Shown here one piece after another: positions 1 through 7,993 of a stretch of 24,932 nucleotides of DNA. Below the pieces are notes generated by a model that did no database searches, had not been told where the DNA came from, and saw nothing but the letters and a program-made list of their open reading frames with translations. The first letter of the stretch is position 1. The number at the start of each line of letters is the position of its first letter. Origin of the DNA: Spirochaetales bacterium (GTDB taxonomy: Bacteria; Desulfobacterota_D; UBA1144); assembly GCA_002730475.1 (NCBI GenBank), contig PCAG01000016.1:1-24932 (forward strand), written 5' to 3'. The position numbers were made by a program, and so were the translations under genes.

Positions 1-978
1 AAATCGGAGGGCTACATAGATAATTCTTTTTGGGGACTAGGTTGGTCGGAGTACATGCTTAAAAATTATCGTGATGCGTTAAATCATTTTTCTTCTCTTG
101 CACACTCGGACGAACCTTATCATCAAGCTAGAGGGCTCTATTGGAAAGCGAGATGTTTAGAAAAATTGGGCGACTTAAACAGTGCAAAAAAAACTTACAT
201 GAAGATATTAGAAAATCACAAAATGGGTTACTATCTATATCTAGCATCAATAAAACTTGATAAAAAATTTCATTCAAAACCAAACATAATCCACAAGAAA
301 CAAGGAGTGGTCAATCTCAATCAAGAGATGAAGTTGCTTTTCTCTGTCAAGCATCTCAATGTCGCACATCAAGAAGTAGCAAGCTACATTAAGAAGAAAA
401 TTAATTCATCAAATTATAGAGATTATCTTATCGCTCTTGAATCAGCACAAGAATTCAATCTTGTAATTAAGTTATCATATCAATATCCATCGGAAGCTTA
501 TCATAAGTATCCAAAGGGATTTATTAATATCATTGAAACCCATTCCAAGAAATATGGTCTCGATAAAAATCTTATATTAGGATTAATTCGAGAAGAAAGC
601 CTGTTCGATCCAAATGCAGTATCTCATGTTGGAGCAATGGGACTGATGCAGATTATGAATTACACAGGGAAACAAATAAAGAAAGACCTAAAATCTGATG
701 GAAGACTAGTTAACCTGAACCCTGCCTACGCATTGTTTGACCCTGAAACTAATATTCTTATGGGAACTTATTATCTCTCAAATCTTATTAAAAAATTTGA
801 TAATAATATCTTCTTAGCTTTAGCAGCTTACAACGGTGGTCCGAAAAATGTACAAAAATGGTTAGTTCGTTTTGATGGCCTTGAGGATGACGAGTTTGTA
901 GAGAATATTCCCTTTAAAGAAACCCACGGATACGTCAAAAGAGTTTTGAGAAGTTATTTTTATTATATGTTGAATTAG
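1..978 (+). CDS. slt: Soluble lytic murein transglycosylase (Slt-type), 5' end outside window
   Basis: Cleaves the beta-1,4 bond between MurNAc and GlcNAc in peptidoglycan, acting in the periplasm. The frame is open from base 1, so the true start lies upstream; the ATG at base 55 is probably internal because the residues before it fit the helical repeat region. The visible 325 residues show a helical part with tetratricopeptide-like features (YWKARCLEKLG around residue 47) and then a C-terminal SLT domain from about residue 175. Catalytic Glu is in REES (residue 199 of the visible part, bases 595-597), followed by the family motifs GAMGLMQI and AAYNGG. The domain is intact to its normal C-terminus. 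It is convergent with hisH, with 10 bases between the two stop codons. The family is secure; which Slt subfamily, and whether a signal peptide exists, cannot be seen. Confidence 0.9.
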   Translation, partial: KSEGYIDNSFWGLGWSEYMLKNYRDALNHFSSLAHSDEPYHQARGLYWKARCLEKLGDLNSAKKTYMKILENHKMGYYLYLASIKLDKKFHSKPNIIHKKQGVVNLNQEMKLLFSVKHLNVAHQEVASYIKKKINSSNYRDYLIALESAQEFNLVIKLSYQYPSEAYHKYPKGFINIIETHSKKYGLDKNLILGLIREESLFDPNAVSHVGAMGLMQIMNYTGKQIKKDLKSDGRLVNLNPAYALFDPETNILMGTYYLSNLIKKFDNNIFLALAAYNGGPKNVQKWLVRFDGLEDDEFVENIPFKETHGYVKRVLRSYFYYMLN

Positions 979-989
979 AGAAATCTAAT
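974..989. terminator. Small hairpin between convergent slt and hisH
   Basis: A perfect 6-bp inverted repeat (ATTAGA / TCTAAT) with a GAAA tetraloop spans the end of slt and the first base of the hisH stop codon. It sits where a shared terminator would be expected, but neither side has a good T-run and the stem is AT-rich, so its strength is doubtful. Confidence 0.25.
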
Positions 990-1594
990 CAAATCTTACA
1001 GAAATTCCCAAGTATGTTCAGCCCCAAATCGCTACTCTTCTCTGGATGGAACTGTGTAGCATATATGTTTTCAAAACTGACCGAGGAGCCAAAATCGTCA
1101 CCATACGAAGATGTTGTATCTACAATATCCAAATCTGGGTCGATTTTATACGAATGAACAAAGTAAACCCAGGATTCATCTTCGACACTCTCAAACAATT
1201 TGGATTTTCTTTTCATCTTAATCTGGTTCCATCCCATATGAGGTACTTTTAATTTATTTTTATTGAAATTCATTTTACTTATGCTTCCTTTAAAAATTGA
1301 CAAACCTTGAACACCAGGGCTTTCCTCGCTACTTTCGAAAAGAATTTGTAATCCCAAACAGATTCCTAAGAATGGTTTGCCGCTTTTGATAGATTTTTTT
1401 ATTATTTCTGTCAATCCTTTGTCATCAAGATTTTGCATACAATCCCCAAAAGCTCCAACACCTGGAAAAATTAAGGAGTGAGCGTTCTCAATGTCTTTAA
1501 TGGAATCGGTAATCTGTGATTCAAAATTTAACAGCGCAAGAGCCTTGTATACTGATTGTAAATTTCCATGACCGTAATCGATTATCGCTATCAT
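989..1594 (-). CDS. hisH: Imidazole glycerol phosphate synthase, glutamine amidotransferase subunit HisH
   Basis: Releases ammonia from glutamine and channels it to HisF in the fifth step of histidine biosynthesis; cytoplasmic. At 201 residues it has the normal family length. It is a class I glutamine amidotransferase: nucleophile Cys79 in GICLGLQ, and the His183/Glu185 pair in QFHPEKS near the C-terminus. The N-terminus IAIIDYGHGNLQSV is typical. The ATG overlaps the hisB TAA by one base (TAATG), which implies translational coupling; an AAGG-like ribosome site lies about 9 bases upstream. Its partner hisF and hisA are not next to it, so the histidine genes are dispersed in this genome. Confidence 0.96.
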   Translation of the reverse strand: MIAIIDYGHGNLQSVYKALALLNFESQITDSIKDIENAHSLIFPGVGAFGDCMQNLDDKGLTEIIKKSIKSGKPFLGICLGLQILFESSEESPGVQGLSIFKGSISKMNFNKNKLKVPHMGWNQIKMKRKSKLFESVEDESWVYFVHSYKIDPDLDIVDTTSSYGDDFGSSVSFENIYATQFHPEKSSDLGLNILGNFCKI

Positions 1595-2181
1595 TAAAGA
1601 TTGCCTTTTGTCGATGGAATCGAATCCGACCTTGAATCAATTGAAGTAGCAGAATCGAGAGACTTTGCTACAGATTTAAATATTGACTCAACAATATGAT
1701 GGCTGTTTGTGCCATATTCTAATTCGATATGCACATTGGCCTTTATATTATTAGTAAATGCTTGAAAAAATTCTCTTGCTAACTCAGCATCAAATTCTCC
1801 AATTTTTGAAGTTGGGAGGTCGACTTTGAAAACAAAAAATGGTCTGCCACTTAAATCAATGTGGGAAGATGACAAAGTCTCATCAAAAGGGACAACGCTT
1901 GATCCGTATCTTTTAATAGATTTTTTCTCTCCTAGAGCTTCGTCAAACGCTTGTCCCAGAGCAATACCAACATCTTCAACAGTATGGTGAAAATCTATTT
2001 CGGTATCACCTAGGGCTTTAATTTTTAAATCAAAATATCCATGCTTGGATAATTGTTCAAGCATATGGTTAAAAAAAGGTATGCCAGTATCAATATCATA
2101 TTCTCCAACACCGTCGATATCCAAATCTATCGATACATCAACCTCGTTTGTCTTTCTTTGAATACTGGCAAATCTACTCAT
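1594..2181 (-). CDS. hisB: Imidazoleglycerol-phosphate dehydratase HisB
   Basis: Dehydrates imidazole glycerol phosphate to imidazole acetol phosphate in histidine synthesis; a cytoplasmic manganese enzyme. It is 195 residues, the monofunctional form without the N-terminal histidinol-phosphatase domain found in enterobacteria. Metal-binding histidine motifs are visible: FNHMLEQLSKHG near residue 37, FHHTVEDVGIALGQ near residue 64, SSHIDLSGRP and NSHHIVES. It starts at ATG (2179-2181) without a clear Shine-Dalgarno, 42 bases after the preceding CNNM gene, and overlaps hisH by one base. The assignment is secure. Confidence 0.96.
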   Translation of the reverse strand: MSRFASIQRKTNEVDVSIDLDIDGVGEYDIDTGIPFFNHMLEQLSKHGYFDLKIKALGDTEIDFHHTVEDVGIALGQAFDEALGEKKSIKRYGSSVVPFDETLSSSHIDLSGRPFFVFKVDLPTSKIGEFDAELAREFFQAFTNNIKANVHIELEYGTNSHHIVESIFKSVAKSLDSATSIDSRSDSIPSTKGNL

Positions 2182-2223
2182 GTTCTGATGTTAAACGAAA
2201 AAATATTAATATTCAATTTGAAG

Positions 2224-3201
2224 TTACATGTCATGTTCGTCTTCGATTTCTCCCAATACTTCTTCCAAAATATCTTCAATTGTGACAATTCCAACTGCAT
2301 TCTTGGGTGTCCCCACAACTGCAAGGTTTGATTTTGATTCTTTAAGTTCATCAAGCAGTCTAGATGCCAGATAATTTTCTTCGACGAAAAAACAGTCATC
2401 TGCAAGGTTAGATACTAACTCGTTATTCGACCTACCTAGAAGATAAAATGCGTGAATGATACCTCTAATTTGGTTTTTTTTCATATCATATATCGGGAAC
2501 CTTGAAAATCCTGTTTGTTCAATTAATTTTTTAGCATCAGCAACATTACTATTTAAATCAATAGCCGCTACATCAACAATTGGGATCATTATGTCTTTAA
2601 CTTTAATCGTGTCGAATAAGAAGATTTGATTTAATATTTTATCTCTAAATTGTTGAGAAGAATTTTCTACAGCAGATCCGGTTTCTAATGCGTGAATCAG
2701 TTCTTCCCTTGTTATCAATTTACTTTTTGTTCCAATCATTTTTACGATTATATTGGTTAAAAACCTAACAAGAAAGAGTAGTGGTTTAAATAAGAAACTG
2801 AAAATTAATGAAAAATATATTGTTTTAAGTACAAAGAAATTACTTTGTTTCTGAAATACAGATTTTGGTATAACCTGTCCAAAAATTACAATAAGAGGAG
2901 TTAGTATGATAACCGAAAGTAAGTGTGGATCATAATTGGGATATGTCTCTTCTACAAATGATGATACAAGAACTGTATTAATGACAATGCATAAATTTTC
3001 ACCGACAAGACTCGTTGCTACATATTCCTCTATTTTGTTAATTGATTGCATTACCAATTTTGCTGATGCCAGGCCTTCGTCCGCCTTAGATCTTATCTTT
3101 CCTTTGTCACATGACAAGAGGGATATTTCCGAACCGGCAAACATTGCCTGAAGAAGCAAAAGCAGTAAGGTCGTAATCGGTAATGTGACAAGATTAATCA
3201 T
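2224..3201 (-). CDS. CorC/HlyC-type CNNM membrane protein, short paralogue
   Basis: Member of the CNNM/CorC family (DUF21 membrane domain plus cytosolic CBS pair), linked in other bacteria to magnesium or cobalt efflux. The 325 residues start with hydrophobic segments (about 4-24, 60-85, 93-110 and 120-150), then two CBS domains (about 195-310, with KDIMIPIVDV and VGIVTIEDILEEVLGEIEDE). It lacks the C-terminal CorC_HlyC domain of its upstream neighbour. In the membrane-domain motif GE(I/V)IPK the Glu is replaced: FGQVIPK, Gln109 (codon CAG, 2875-2877). Its ATG lies inside the end of the upstream paralogue (8-base overlap) with an AAAGGA ribosome site 6 bases before. The two are probably co-translated and may form a heterodimer; that is inference. 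Confidence 0.82.
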   Translation of the reverse strand: MINLVTLPITTLLLLLLQAMFAGSEISLLSCDKGKIRSKADEGLASAKLVMQSINKIEEYVATSLVGENLCIVINTVLVSSFVEETYPNYDPHLLSVIILTPLIVIFGQVIPKSVFQKQSNFFVLKTIYFSLIFSFLFKPLLFLVRFLTNIIVKMIGTKSKLITREELIHALETGSAVENSSQQFRDKILNQIFLFDTIKVKDIMIPIVDVAAIDLNSNVADAKKLIEQTGFSRFPIYDMKKNQIRGIIHAFYLLGRSNNELVSNLADDCFFVEENYLASRLLDELKESKSNLAVVGTPKNAVGIVTIEDILEEVLGEIEDEHDM

Positions 3202-4507
3202 GGCTTATCCTTTCCGCCGAAATTTTCGTAATCCTGTTATCTTTTATTTCTTTTACGGTTAATTTGATGTTGCCATTTAAAATAAATTCATCTTTTTTTG
3301 GTAATCGTCCCAACTGATTAAAGACAAAGCCTCCCATGGTTTCAATGCCTAAATCTTCTGATATATATGACTTGTTCATTTCATTCGATATACCATTAAG
3401 ACCTGCGTATCTCAAAACGCCATACAAACAAGTTTCATTAAATTCGCTAATTCTAGTCCTTCCGTCAAAGTACAAAATGTTGTCTTCAAAAATCATTAAA
3501 TCATCATCAACATCTCTTTCGTCTTCAATTTCTCCAAATATTTCTTCGATAATATCGTCAAGCGTAACAATTCCTTCGAGTCTTCCATACTCATCAATCA
3601 CTATTGCAATGTGACGTTTCATAATTTGTAGTTCCTTTAAAAGCCCTAGTGCGTTTTTTTTATCAGGGACAAAGTATGGCTCTCTTAATATTGAATAAAT
3701 TTCTGGCGATTTATGAGTCAGTAAATCTTTCGAATGAAGAATACCTACTATATTATCTGAGTCTCCCTCGTAGACAGGAATTCTTGAAAACCCATTATCC
3801 TTTATTGCAACTAGAGCTTCTTTTCTTGTAATATTGCTTGGCAAAAGGAATAGGTCCGGCTCCGGAGTGAGTATCTTTGTAAGATTAATCTTTTCTAATT
3901 TTAATAGATTATCTATTATTTTACTTTCACTTCTCTTAACCGAGCCTTCGTCCTCACCTATATCAATTAAGCTTGGTATATGTCCCAAGGATTCTTGATG
4001 ATGTGGAACAGAAGTGCCTTCCTTGGGATCAAACAATTTTATTAAAAATCTAGATAAGCCATCAAAAAAAATAGTCAAAGGGAACATTATTTTGTTTAAA
4101 AAATAAACGGGGGGTGCAACAATCGTTGAAATAGTTCTTGAAAATTTTACACCAATGGTTTTTGGAATAATTTCACAAAATATTAAGATTATTATCGAGG
4201 CTATAAAGATAGTTGCTATTGAAATTAATTCGTCAGGTATTTTTCCAATAAATAATTTATTTAATTTTGATGTAATCAAACTTGTTATGGTTACATTAAG
4301 AATTTCATCCGCTAACAAAATTGTTGCGATAATCGACGCTGGATTTTTAATAAATCCTTCAAGAAGCTTACCAACAGAAGACTTTTTCTTTATCAAATCT
4401 ATTTGATATCGCTGAAGAGAAAAAATGGAACTTTCTGTAATTGAAAAAAAAGCGGATAATAGAATTAGACCAAATATTAAGATTATAAATAGAGAGTATT
4501 CATTCAT
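3194..4507 (-). CDS. CorC/HlyC-type CNNM membrane transporter, full-length
   Basis: Inner-membrane protein of the CNNM/CorC family, implicated in divalent cation (Mg2+/Co2+) extrusion. The 437 residues show an N-terminal DUF21 domain with about four hydrophobic segments (roughly 5-27, 55-78, 92-112 and 125-155), including the conserved CEIIPK with Glu112. Then comes a CBS pair (about 205-325; RIPVYEGDSDNIVGILHSKDL and a GRLEGIVTLDDIIEEIFGEIEDE element), and a CorC_HlyC domain (about 340-430). Its ATG follows the thiL TAG directly with no spacer, and its 3' end overlaps the shorter paralogue by 8 bases. The family is secure; the ion transported is not shown by sequence. Confidence 0.87.
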   Translation of the reverse strand: MNEYSLFIILIFGLILLSAFFSITESSIFSLQRYQIDLIKKKSSVGKLLEGFIKNPASIIATILLADEILNVTITSLITSKLNKLFIGKIPDELISIATIFIASIIILIFCEIIPKTIGVKFSRTISTIVAPPVYFLNKIMFPLTIFFDGLSRFLIKLFDPKEGTSVPHHQESLGHIPSLIDIGEDEGSVKRSESKIIDNLLKLEKINLTKILTPEPDLFLLPSNITRKEALVAIKDNGFSRIPVYEGDSDNIVGILHSKDLLTHKSPEIYSILREPYFVPDKKNALGLLKELQIMKRHIAIVIDEYGRLEGIVTLDDIIEEIFGEIEDERDVDDDLMIFEDNILYFDGRTRISEFNETCLYGVLRYAGLNGISNEMNKSYISEDLGIETMGGFVFNQLGRLPKKDEFILNGNIKLTVKEIKDNRITKISAERISHD

Positions 4508-5491
4508 CTAGAATTTGTGAGTAAAACCGTCTGGTTTTAAGATTTTATCTTTTCCTCCAATTTCTAATATTATCTTTTTATCTTTAGTGATTTCGCCAAT
4601 TTTAAAAATTTTGAATTTTTTTGTTCTCACCAAACTTTCAAATTTCAAATAAGAACTTCTCTTTATAGTAAACATCAACTCGTAATCATCTCCTCCTCTT
4701 AACACATTCTCCTCCGCACCCCTTGCGTTTTGAATTGTCATATGCTCCTTTGATTTAGGTATATCCTCCCAAACAATTCTTGCGCCTAATCTTTTCCTTC
4801 TTGAACCAACAAGTCTATGAAGATCGATGAGGAGGCCATCAGTTATATCAATCATGGAAGACACATAATTAAGTTGTCCTAGAAATTTTCCCAGTTTAAT
4901 TTTCGGATTAGGGTGTTTATATTTCTCCACTAATCTCCTTTGTTCGATGGTCTGGATTCTCTTTTTACGTTTATTTAAAATTTTTAATCCAAGTGAAGCA
5001 TCTCCAATATTGCCTGAAACATATAGAAAGTCTCCATTGGTACACTTTCCTCGTTCTTTATATTTGTGATTTTTTAACTCTCCTATAACAACTACATCAA
5101 TAATTAAAGAATTTGATTTTGATACATTACCTCCAACTAAGGAAATCTTGAACTTCTTTGAAGTCTTTTCAAATCCATCAAAGAGCTTGTCGATAAATTT
5201 TTTAGTTGTACCTCGTGGGAGCAAAAGAGAATTCAGAAAAAATCTTGGCACCGCTCCCATTGCTACTATATCACTGATTGCTATCGCCAACGAACGTGAT
5301 GAAATTTCTTCCGGTGTAAAATTCTTTCTATTGAAGTGCACATTCTCAACATGGGAATCACATGAAACAACAATCTGATTGTCAATAATTCGACAAACAG
5401 CCGCATCATCACCTATTCCATTAAATATCCTTTTAGATTCAGACGAAAATCTCTTTTTGACTAATGATTCGATGTAAGTTTCATCAAGCAT
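4508..5491 (-). CDS. thiL: Thiamine-monophosphate kinase ThiL
   Basis: Phosphorylates thiamine monophosphate to the active cofactor thiamine diphosphate with ATP; cytoplasmic. It is a PurM/AIR-synthase-fold protein of 327 residues, the usual length. Visible motifs: GIGDDAAV (26-32), AISDIVAMGAVPR (71-83), MIDITDGLLIDL (213-224) and GGDDYELMFT (267-275). Oddity: the ATP/metal loop usually written GGD(T/L) reads GGNVSKS (120-126), and lysine/arginine content is high. No thi biosynthesis gene is nearby; it sits inside a run of unrelated housekeeping genes, its stop touching the start of the CNNM gene. The start at ATG 5489-5491 lacks a clear ribosome site but matches the family N-terminus. Confidence 0.9.
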   Translation of the reverse strand: MLDETYIESLVKKRFSSESKRIFNGIGDDAAVCRIIDNQIVVSCDSHVENVHFNRKNFTPEEISSRSLAIAISDIVAMGAVPRFFLNSLLLPRGTTKKFIDKLFDGFEKTSKKFKISLVGGNVSKSNSLIIDVVVIGELKNHKYKERGKCTNGDFLYVSGNIGDASLGLKILNKRKKRIQTIEQRRLVEKYKHPNPKIKLGKFLGQLNYVSSMIDITDGLLIDLHRLVGSRRKRLGARIVWEDIPKSKEHMTIQNARGAEENVLRGGDDYELMFTIKRSSYLKFESLVRTKKFKIFKIGEITKDKKIILEIGGKDKILKPDGFTHKF

Positions 5492-5557
5492 CTTGAGGAG
5501 TTGTGCAATGTTTACTCCAATAAGAATGATAAATTACTTTCGAACTCTTTCCAAGGG

Positions 5558-6697
5558 CTACACAAGGTAGAGCTCGAGAACATTAAATAAAATATCAATA
5601 ACGTCCTTTCTTGAATTATGGCCCATAATCCCTATTCGCCATATTTTTCCTTTTGTTGGACCCAGCCCACTACCGATTTCTATATTATGCTTTAGCAATA
5701 GATTTTGCCTAAAAGTAGAGTCGTCAATTGCGTCGGGAATAAAAATCGACTTGAGCATTGGAAGTGAGCTATGTTTCTTTTTATTAATAAAGGACTTGAT
5801 TCCCATCACCTCTAATTTTGAGTCAAAATAATCTCCATTTTCTTTATGCCTAGTAAATCTTCTATTGAGACCTTCGTCATGACAAATTCTCAATCCCTCA
5901 TTTAATGCATAAAGCATATTGACCGGGGCCGTATGATGATACACTCTTTCGGATCCCCAGTAGTTAATCAACATCGTAAGATCTAGGTACCATGAAGCTA
6001 TCTTGGTAGTTCGTTGTTGGATTTTACTTAGTGCTTTATCACTAAAAGTTATAGGAGAAAGTCCTGGTGGAACGCTTAAACATTTCTGAGTCCCGGAATA
6101 ACATACATCAATACCCCAATCATCTGTTTTAACTTCAATCCCAGAAAGCGAAGTTACTGTGTCCGCAATAAAGATAATATCAGTGTCTTTAAGATAGTTG
6201 CCAATATGATTTAAGTCTTGAAGTGCGCCCGTAGAAGTTTCCGCATGAACGACTGATACAGCCTTCAGATTCTTTATAGATTTAATTTTTTCAATAACTT
6301 CCCCTTGATTAAAGGTCTCTCCCCAGTTCACACTCATTTCGATTACAGAGGCTCCATATCTAGAAGCAACATCGGACATTCTTTCTCCAAAAACGCCATT
6401 TTTCAGAACCAGAATCTTATCTTCTTTTTCTAGTACGTTTGCCATAGCCATCTCCATACCGGCACTGCCCGTACCAGAAACGGCAAAAGTAATCTTATTC
6501 TTTGTTTGAAATACCTCCCTAAGTAAATCCGAAATATTATCTAGTATGTTAAAAAAATCTGGGTCTAAATGGCTAATGGTTTGTTCGGAAAGTGCCCTTC
6601 TAACTCTTTCATCTATATTAGTTGGACCGGGACCTAATAAAATCTTTGATTTTACCTCTAAGAAATCTTTTAGTTGCTCTATGTCCTTCTCTTGCAT
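5558..6697 (-). CDS. Class V aminotransferase, alanine/serine-glyoxylate type
   Basis: PLP-dependent aminotransferase of the AGXT / serine-pyruvate family, which moves amino groups from alanine or serine to glyoxylate. The 379 residues show GPGPTNIDERV (22-32), SGTGSAGMEMA (74-84), the PLP-ring Asp179 in ADTVTS, and the Schiff-base Lys205 in SGTQKCLSVPPG. The YHHTAPVN element after about residue 250 is typical of the family. The length is normal. It lies 30 bases after the alpha/beta hydrolase gene and 66 bases before thiL on the same strand. Substrate preference (alanine versus serine; glyoxylate versus pyruvate) cannot be read from the sequence, so no symbol is given. A photorespiration-like or glycine-forming role is possible. 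Confidence 0.88.
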   Translation of the reverse strand: MQEKDIEQLKDFLEVKSKILLGPGPTNIDERVRRALSEQTISHLDPDFFNILDNISDLLREVFQTKNKITFAVSGTGSAGMEMAMANVLEKEDKILVLKNGVFGERMSDVASRYGASVIEMSVNWGETFNQGEVIEKIKSIKNLKAVSVVHAETSTGALQDLNHIGNYLKDTDIIFIADTVTSLSGIEVKTDDWGIDVCYSGTQKCLSVPPGLSPITFSDKALSKIQQRTTKIASWYLDLTMLINYWGSERVYHHTAPVNMLYALNEGLRICHDEGLNRRFTRHKENGDYFDSKLEVMGIKSFINKKKHSSLPMLKSIFIPDAIDDSTFRQNLLLKHNIEIGSGLGPTKGKIWRIGIMGHNSRKDVIDILFNVLELYLV

Positions 6698-6727
6698 GAA
6701 ATAATTATAATTAATTCTAGTTCAATT

Positions 6728-7513
6728 TTAATCAATTAAAAAATCCAATACTTCTTTATCCACAATATTTGGATTCTCTTTCCAAAATCCATGTCCACCA
6801 GGAAATCCTATTACCTGACTGTTTCTTACAAACCTAGCTATTTCGATTGATTTTTTTGGCGAGACAATCAAATCATTTTTTCCATAAACAATAAGAGTTT
6901 TCGCTCTAATTCGTTTCAGATAATCAATATTATCTAACGATTCAATAGCCCTACATTGGCTTAGGTATCCCTTTATATCACTTTCTTTATCTTCAATTGT
7001 GCTATTTTTATAAGTAGAAAAATTTCTATCGACATAATCTCTTGAATAACCCAACAGTAAAGCATTAAACCATATCTCCTTTAATCCAACATTCTTCGCA
7101 ATTTTTTTAGATACGGATATTATCTCTTTTCCCACTTTGTCTCGTGAAGCGCATGTACATGCAAGAACTAATTTGTTGATATTTTTGGGATATTTCGAAG
7201 CAAGAACTTGGGCTATCATGCCACCCATTGATTTGCCCACAACGTGGGTGCGTGAGATATTTAATCTCCGAATTATTTCAAGGCAATTATCAGCAAAGAT
7301 CTCCATTGAATAATCAATTTTCGGCTTAGAGCTTTTACCGCTCCCTAAATTATCAAAAGCCAATACAGAAAAAGAATCTTTGTAGTAATTAACTTGGTGT
7401 TCCCAGCTTGATATGGTGCTACCTAGTCCGCCGATAAAAAAAATAAAAGGCTTATTTTGCTTCCTTTTTATTAAATAATTAATTTTTCCAAGCTTCGTTT
7501 CTAAATACGGAAT
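6728..7513 (-). CDS. Alpha/beta hydrolase with probable ATT start codon
   Basis: Alpha/beta-hydrolase-fold enzyme of unknown substrate, 261 residues. The frame runs back to 7531 without any ATG, GTG or TTG until a TTG at 7361-7363, which lies in the strand-turn segment SVLAFDNLGSGKSS; starting there would delete the first strand and the oxyanion region. The upstream 50 codons clearly belong: they read IPYLETKLGKINYL, then FIGGLGST, the usual N-terminal pattern. The best start is ATT (7511-7513), placed where families have MPYLET, six bases after a strong AAGGAG site. It overlaps the ruvX TAA by one base. Catalytic residues: Ser95 in GKSMGG, Asp214 in YGKNDLI, His241 in GGHGFW. Function unknown; esterase or C-C hydrolase types are possible. 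Confidence 0.82.
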   Translation of the reverse strand: MPYLETKLGKINYLIKRKQNKPFIFFIGGLGSTISSWEHQVNYYKDSFSVLAFDNLGSGKSSKPKIDYSMEIFADNCLEIIRRLNISRTHVVGKSMGGMIAQVLASKYPKNINKLVLACTCASRDKVGKEIISVSKKIAKNVGLKEIWFNALLLGYSRDYVDRNFSTYKNSTIEDKESDIKGYLSQCRAIESLDNIDYLKRIRAKTLIVYGKNDLIVSPKKSIEIARFVRNSQVIGFPGGHGFWKENPNIVDKEVLDFLID

Positions 7514-7920
7514 TACAAACTCCTTAAGTAGCTATCAAGAATGAGGCATGCTGAAAGCAAATCCTGATAGTTTTTTCTTTTTTTTCTAGACATATTCATT
7601 TTCTTTATCAATATGTTATCAGCTTCCTTTGAACTAAAATTTTCGTTCCAGTATTCAATCTTTGTTGTGGTATTTCGTTGTAAATCATGATAGAAATTTT
7701 CGATATCATCCTGGATTTTTAATCGTCCGTCGTCTTTAAATGGCATTCCTACTAAAACAAGTTCCGCATTTCTTTCTTTGATAATTTCAACTATCTCTTT
7801 TATATGGCTTTTATCAGGTTTGTTCATCACAAGTTTTACGGGATGGCTAGAGATTCTCAAGTCATCACATCCGGCCACGCCTATTCTTTTTAATCCAAAA
7901 TCAATTGCTACAATACTCAT
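7513..7920 (-). CDS. ruvX: Putative pre-16S rRNA nuclease RuvX/YqgF
   Basis: RNase-H-fold nuclease of the YqgF family, in E. coli implicated in processing the 5' end of 16S rRNA (and once thought to be a Holliday junction resolvase). At 135 residues it has the normal length. The N-terminus AIDFGLKRIGVAG carries the first acidic residue (Asp7), VLVGMPFKDDGR is the second strand, and DLLSACLILDSYL holds the last Asp. The middle motif normally WDERLTT..A reads WNENFSSKEA: the Glu stays but the flanking Asp and Arg are Asn. It begins the eight-gene minus-strand run and diverges from gltX across 182 bases. The ATG at 7918-7920 follows a plausible promoter. Confidence 0.88.
   Translation of the reverse strand: MSIVAIDFGLKRIGVAGCDDLRISSHPVKLVMNKPDKSHIKEIVEIIKERNAELVLVGMPFKDDGRLKIQDDIENFYHDLQRNTTTKIEYWNENFSSKEADNILIKKMNMSRKKRKNYQDLLSACLILDSYLRSL
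7520..7525 (-). promoter_or_regulatory. Shine-Dalgarno site for the alpha/beta hydrolase
   Basis: AAGGAG on the minus strand, six bases before the ATT at 7511-7513, lying inside the 3' end of ruvX. Most genes in this window have no such clear site, so its position decides the start and supports the ATT reading. Confidence 0.6.
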
Positions 7921-7936
7921 GTTGAATACATCCTAT

Positions 7937-7948
7937 ATTATATAGCAA
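7937..7948 (-). promoter_or_regulatory. Candidate promoter -10 region of ruvX run
   Basis: On the minus strand the sequence TTGCTATATAAT offers a perfect TATAAT (7937-7942), or an extended TGnTATATA element two bases earlier, about 16 bases before the ruvX ATG. No convincing -35 box is seen at 16-18 bases upstream, consistent with an extended -10 promoter or with chance in AT-rich DNA. Confidence 0.35.
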
Positions 7949-7971
7949 TGTCGGACGATTTATATTCTTTT

Positions 7972-7993
7972 AAAATGAATATTTTTTCATTTT
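7972..7993. repeat. Inverted repeat in ruvX/gltX divergent intergenic region
   Basis: AAAATGAA (7972-7979) and TTCATTTT (7986-7993) form a perfect 8-bp inverted repeat around a 6-base AT loop, near the middle of the 182-base divergent spacer. It could be an operator between the two promoters. Being wholly AT-rich it could also be chance. Nothing else of note is seen in the spacer. Confidence 0.3.

Noticed and set aside
55..57. ATG at base 55 as the start of the transglycosylase
   Set aside because: The frame is open to base 1 and the product would lack a signal peptide and most of the helical domain; the gene is cut by the window edge.
3336..4406. Plus-strand open frames across the CNNM gene (up to 92 codons)
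   Set aside because: Serine/isoleucine-rich translations are the antisense of charged and hydrophobic codons of a clear membrane protein gene.
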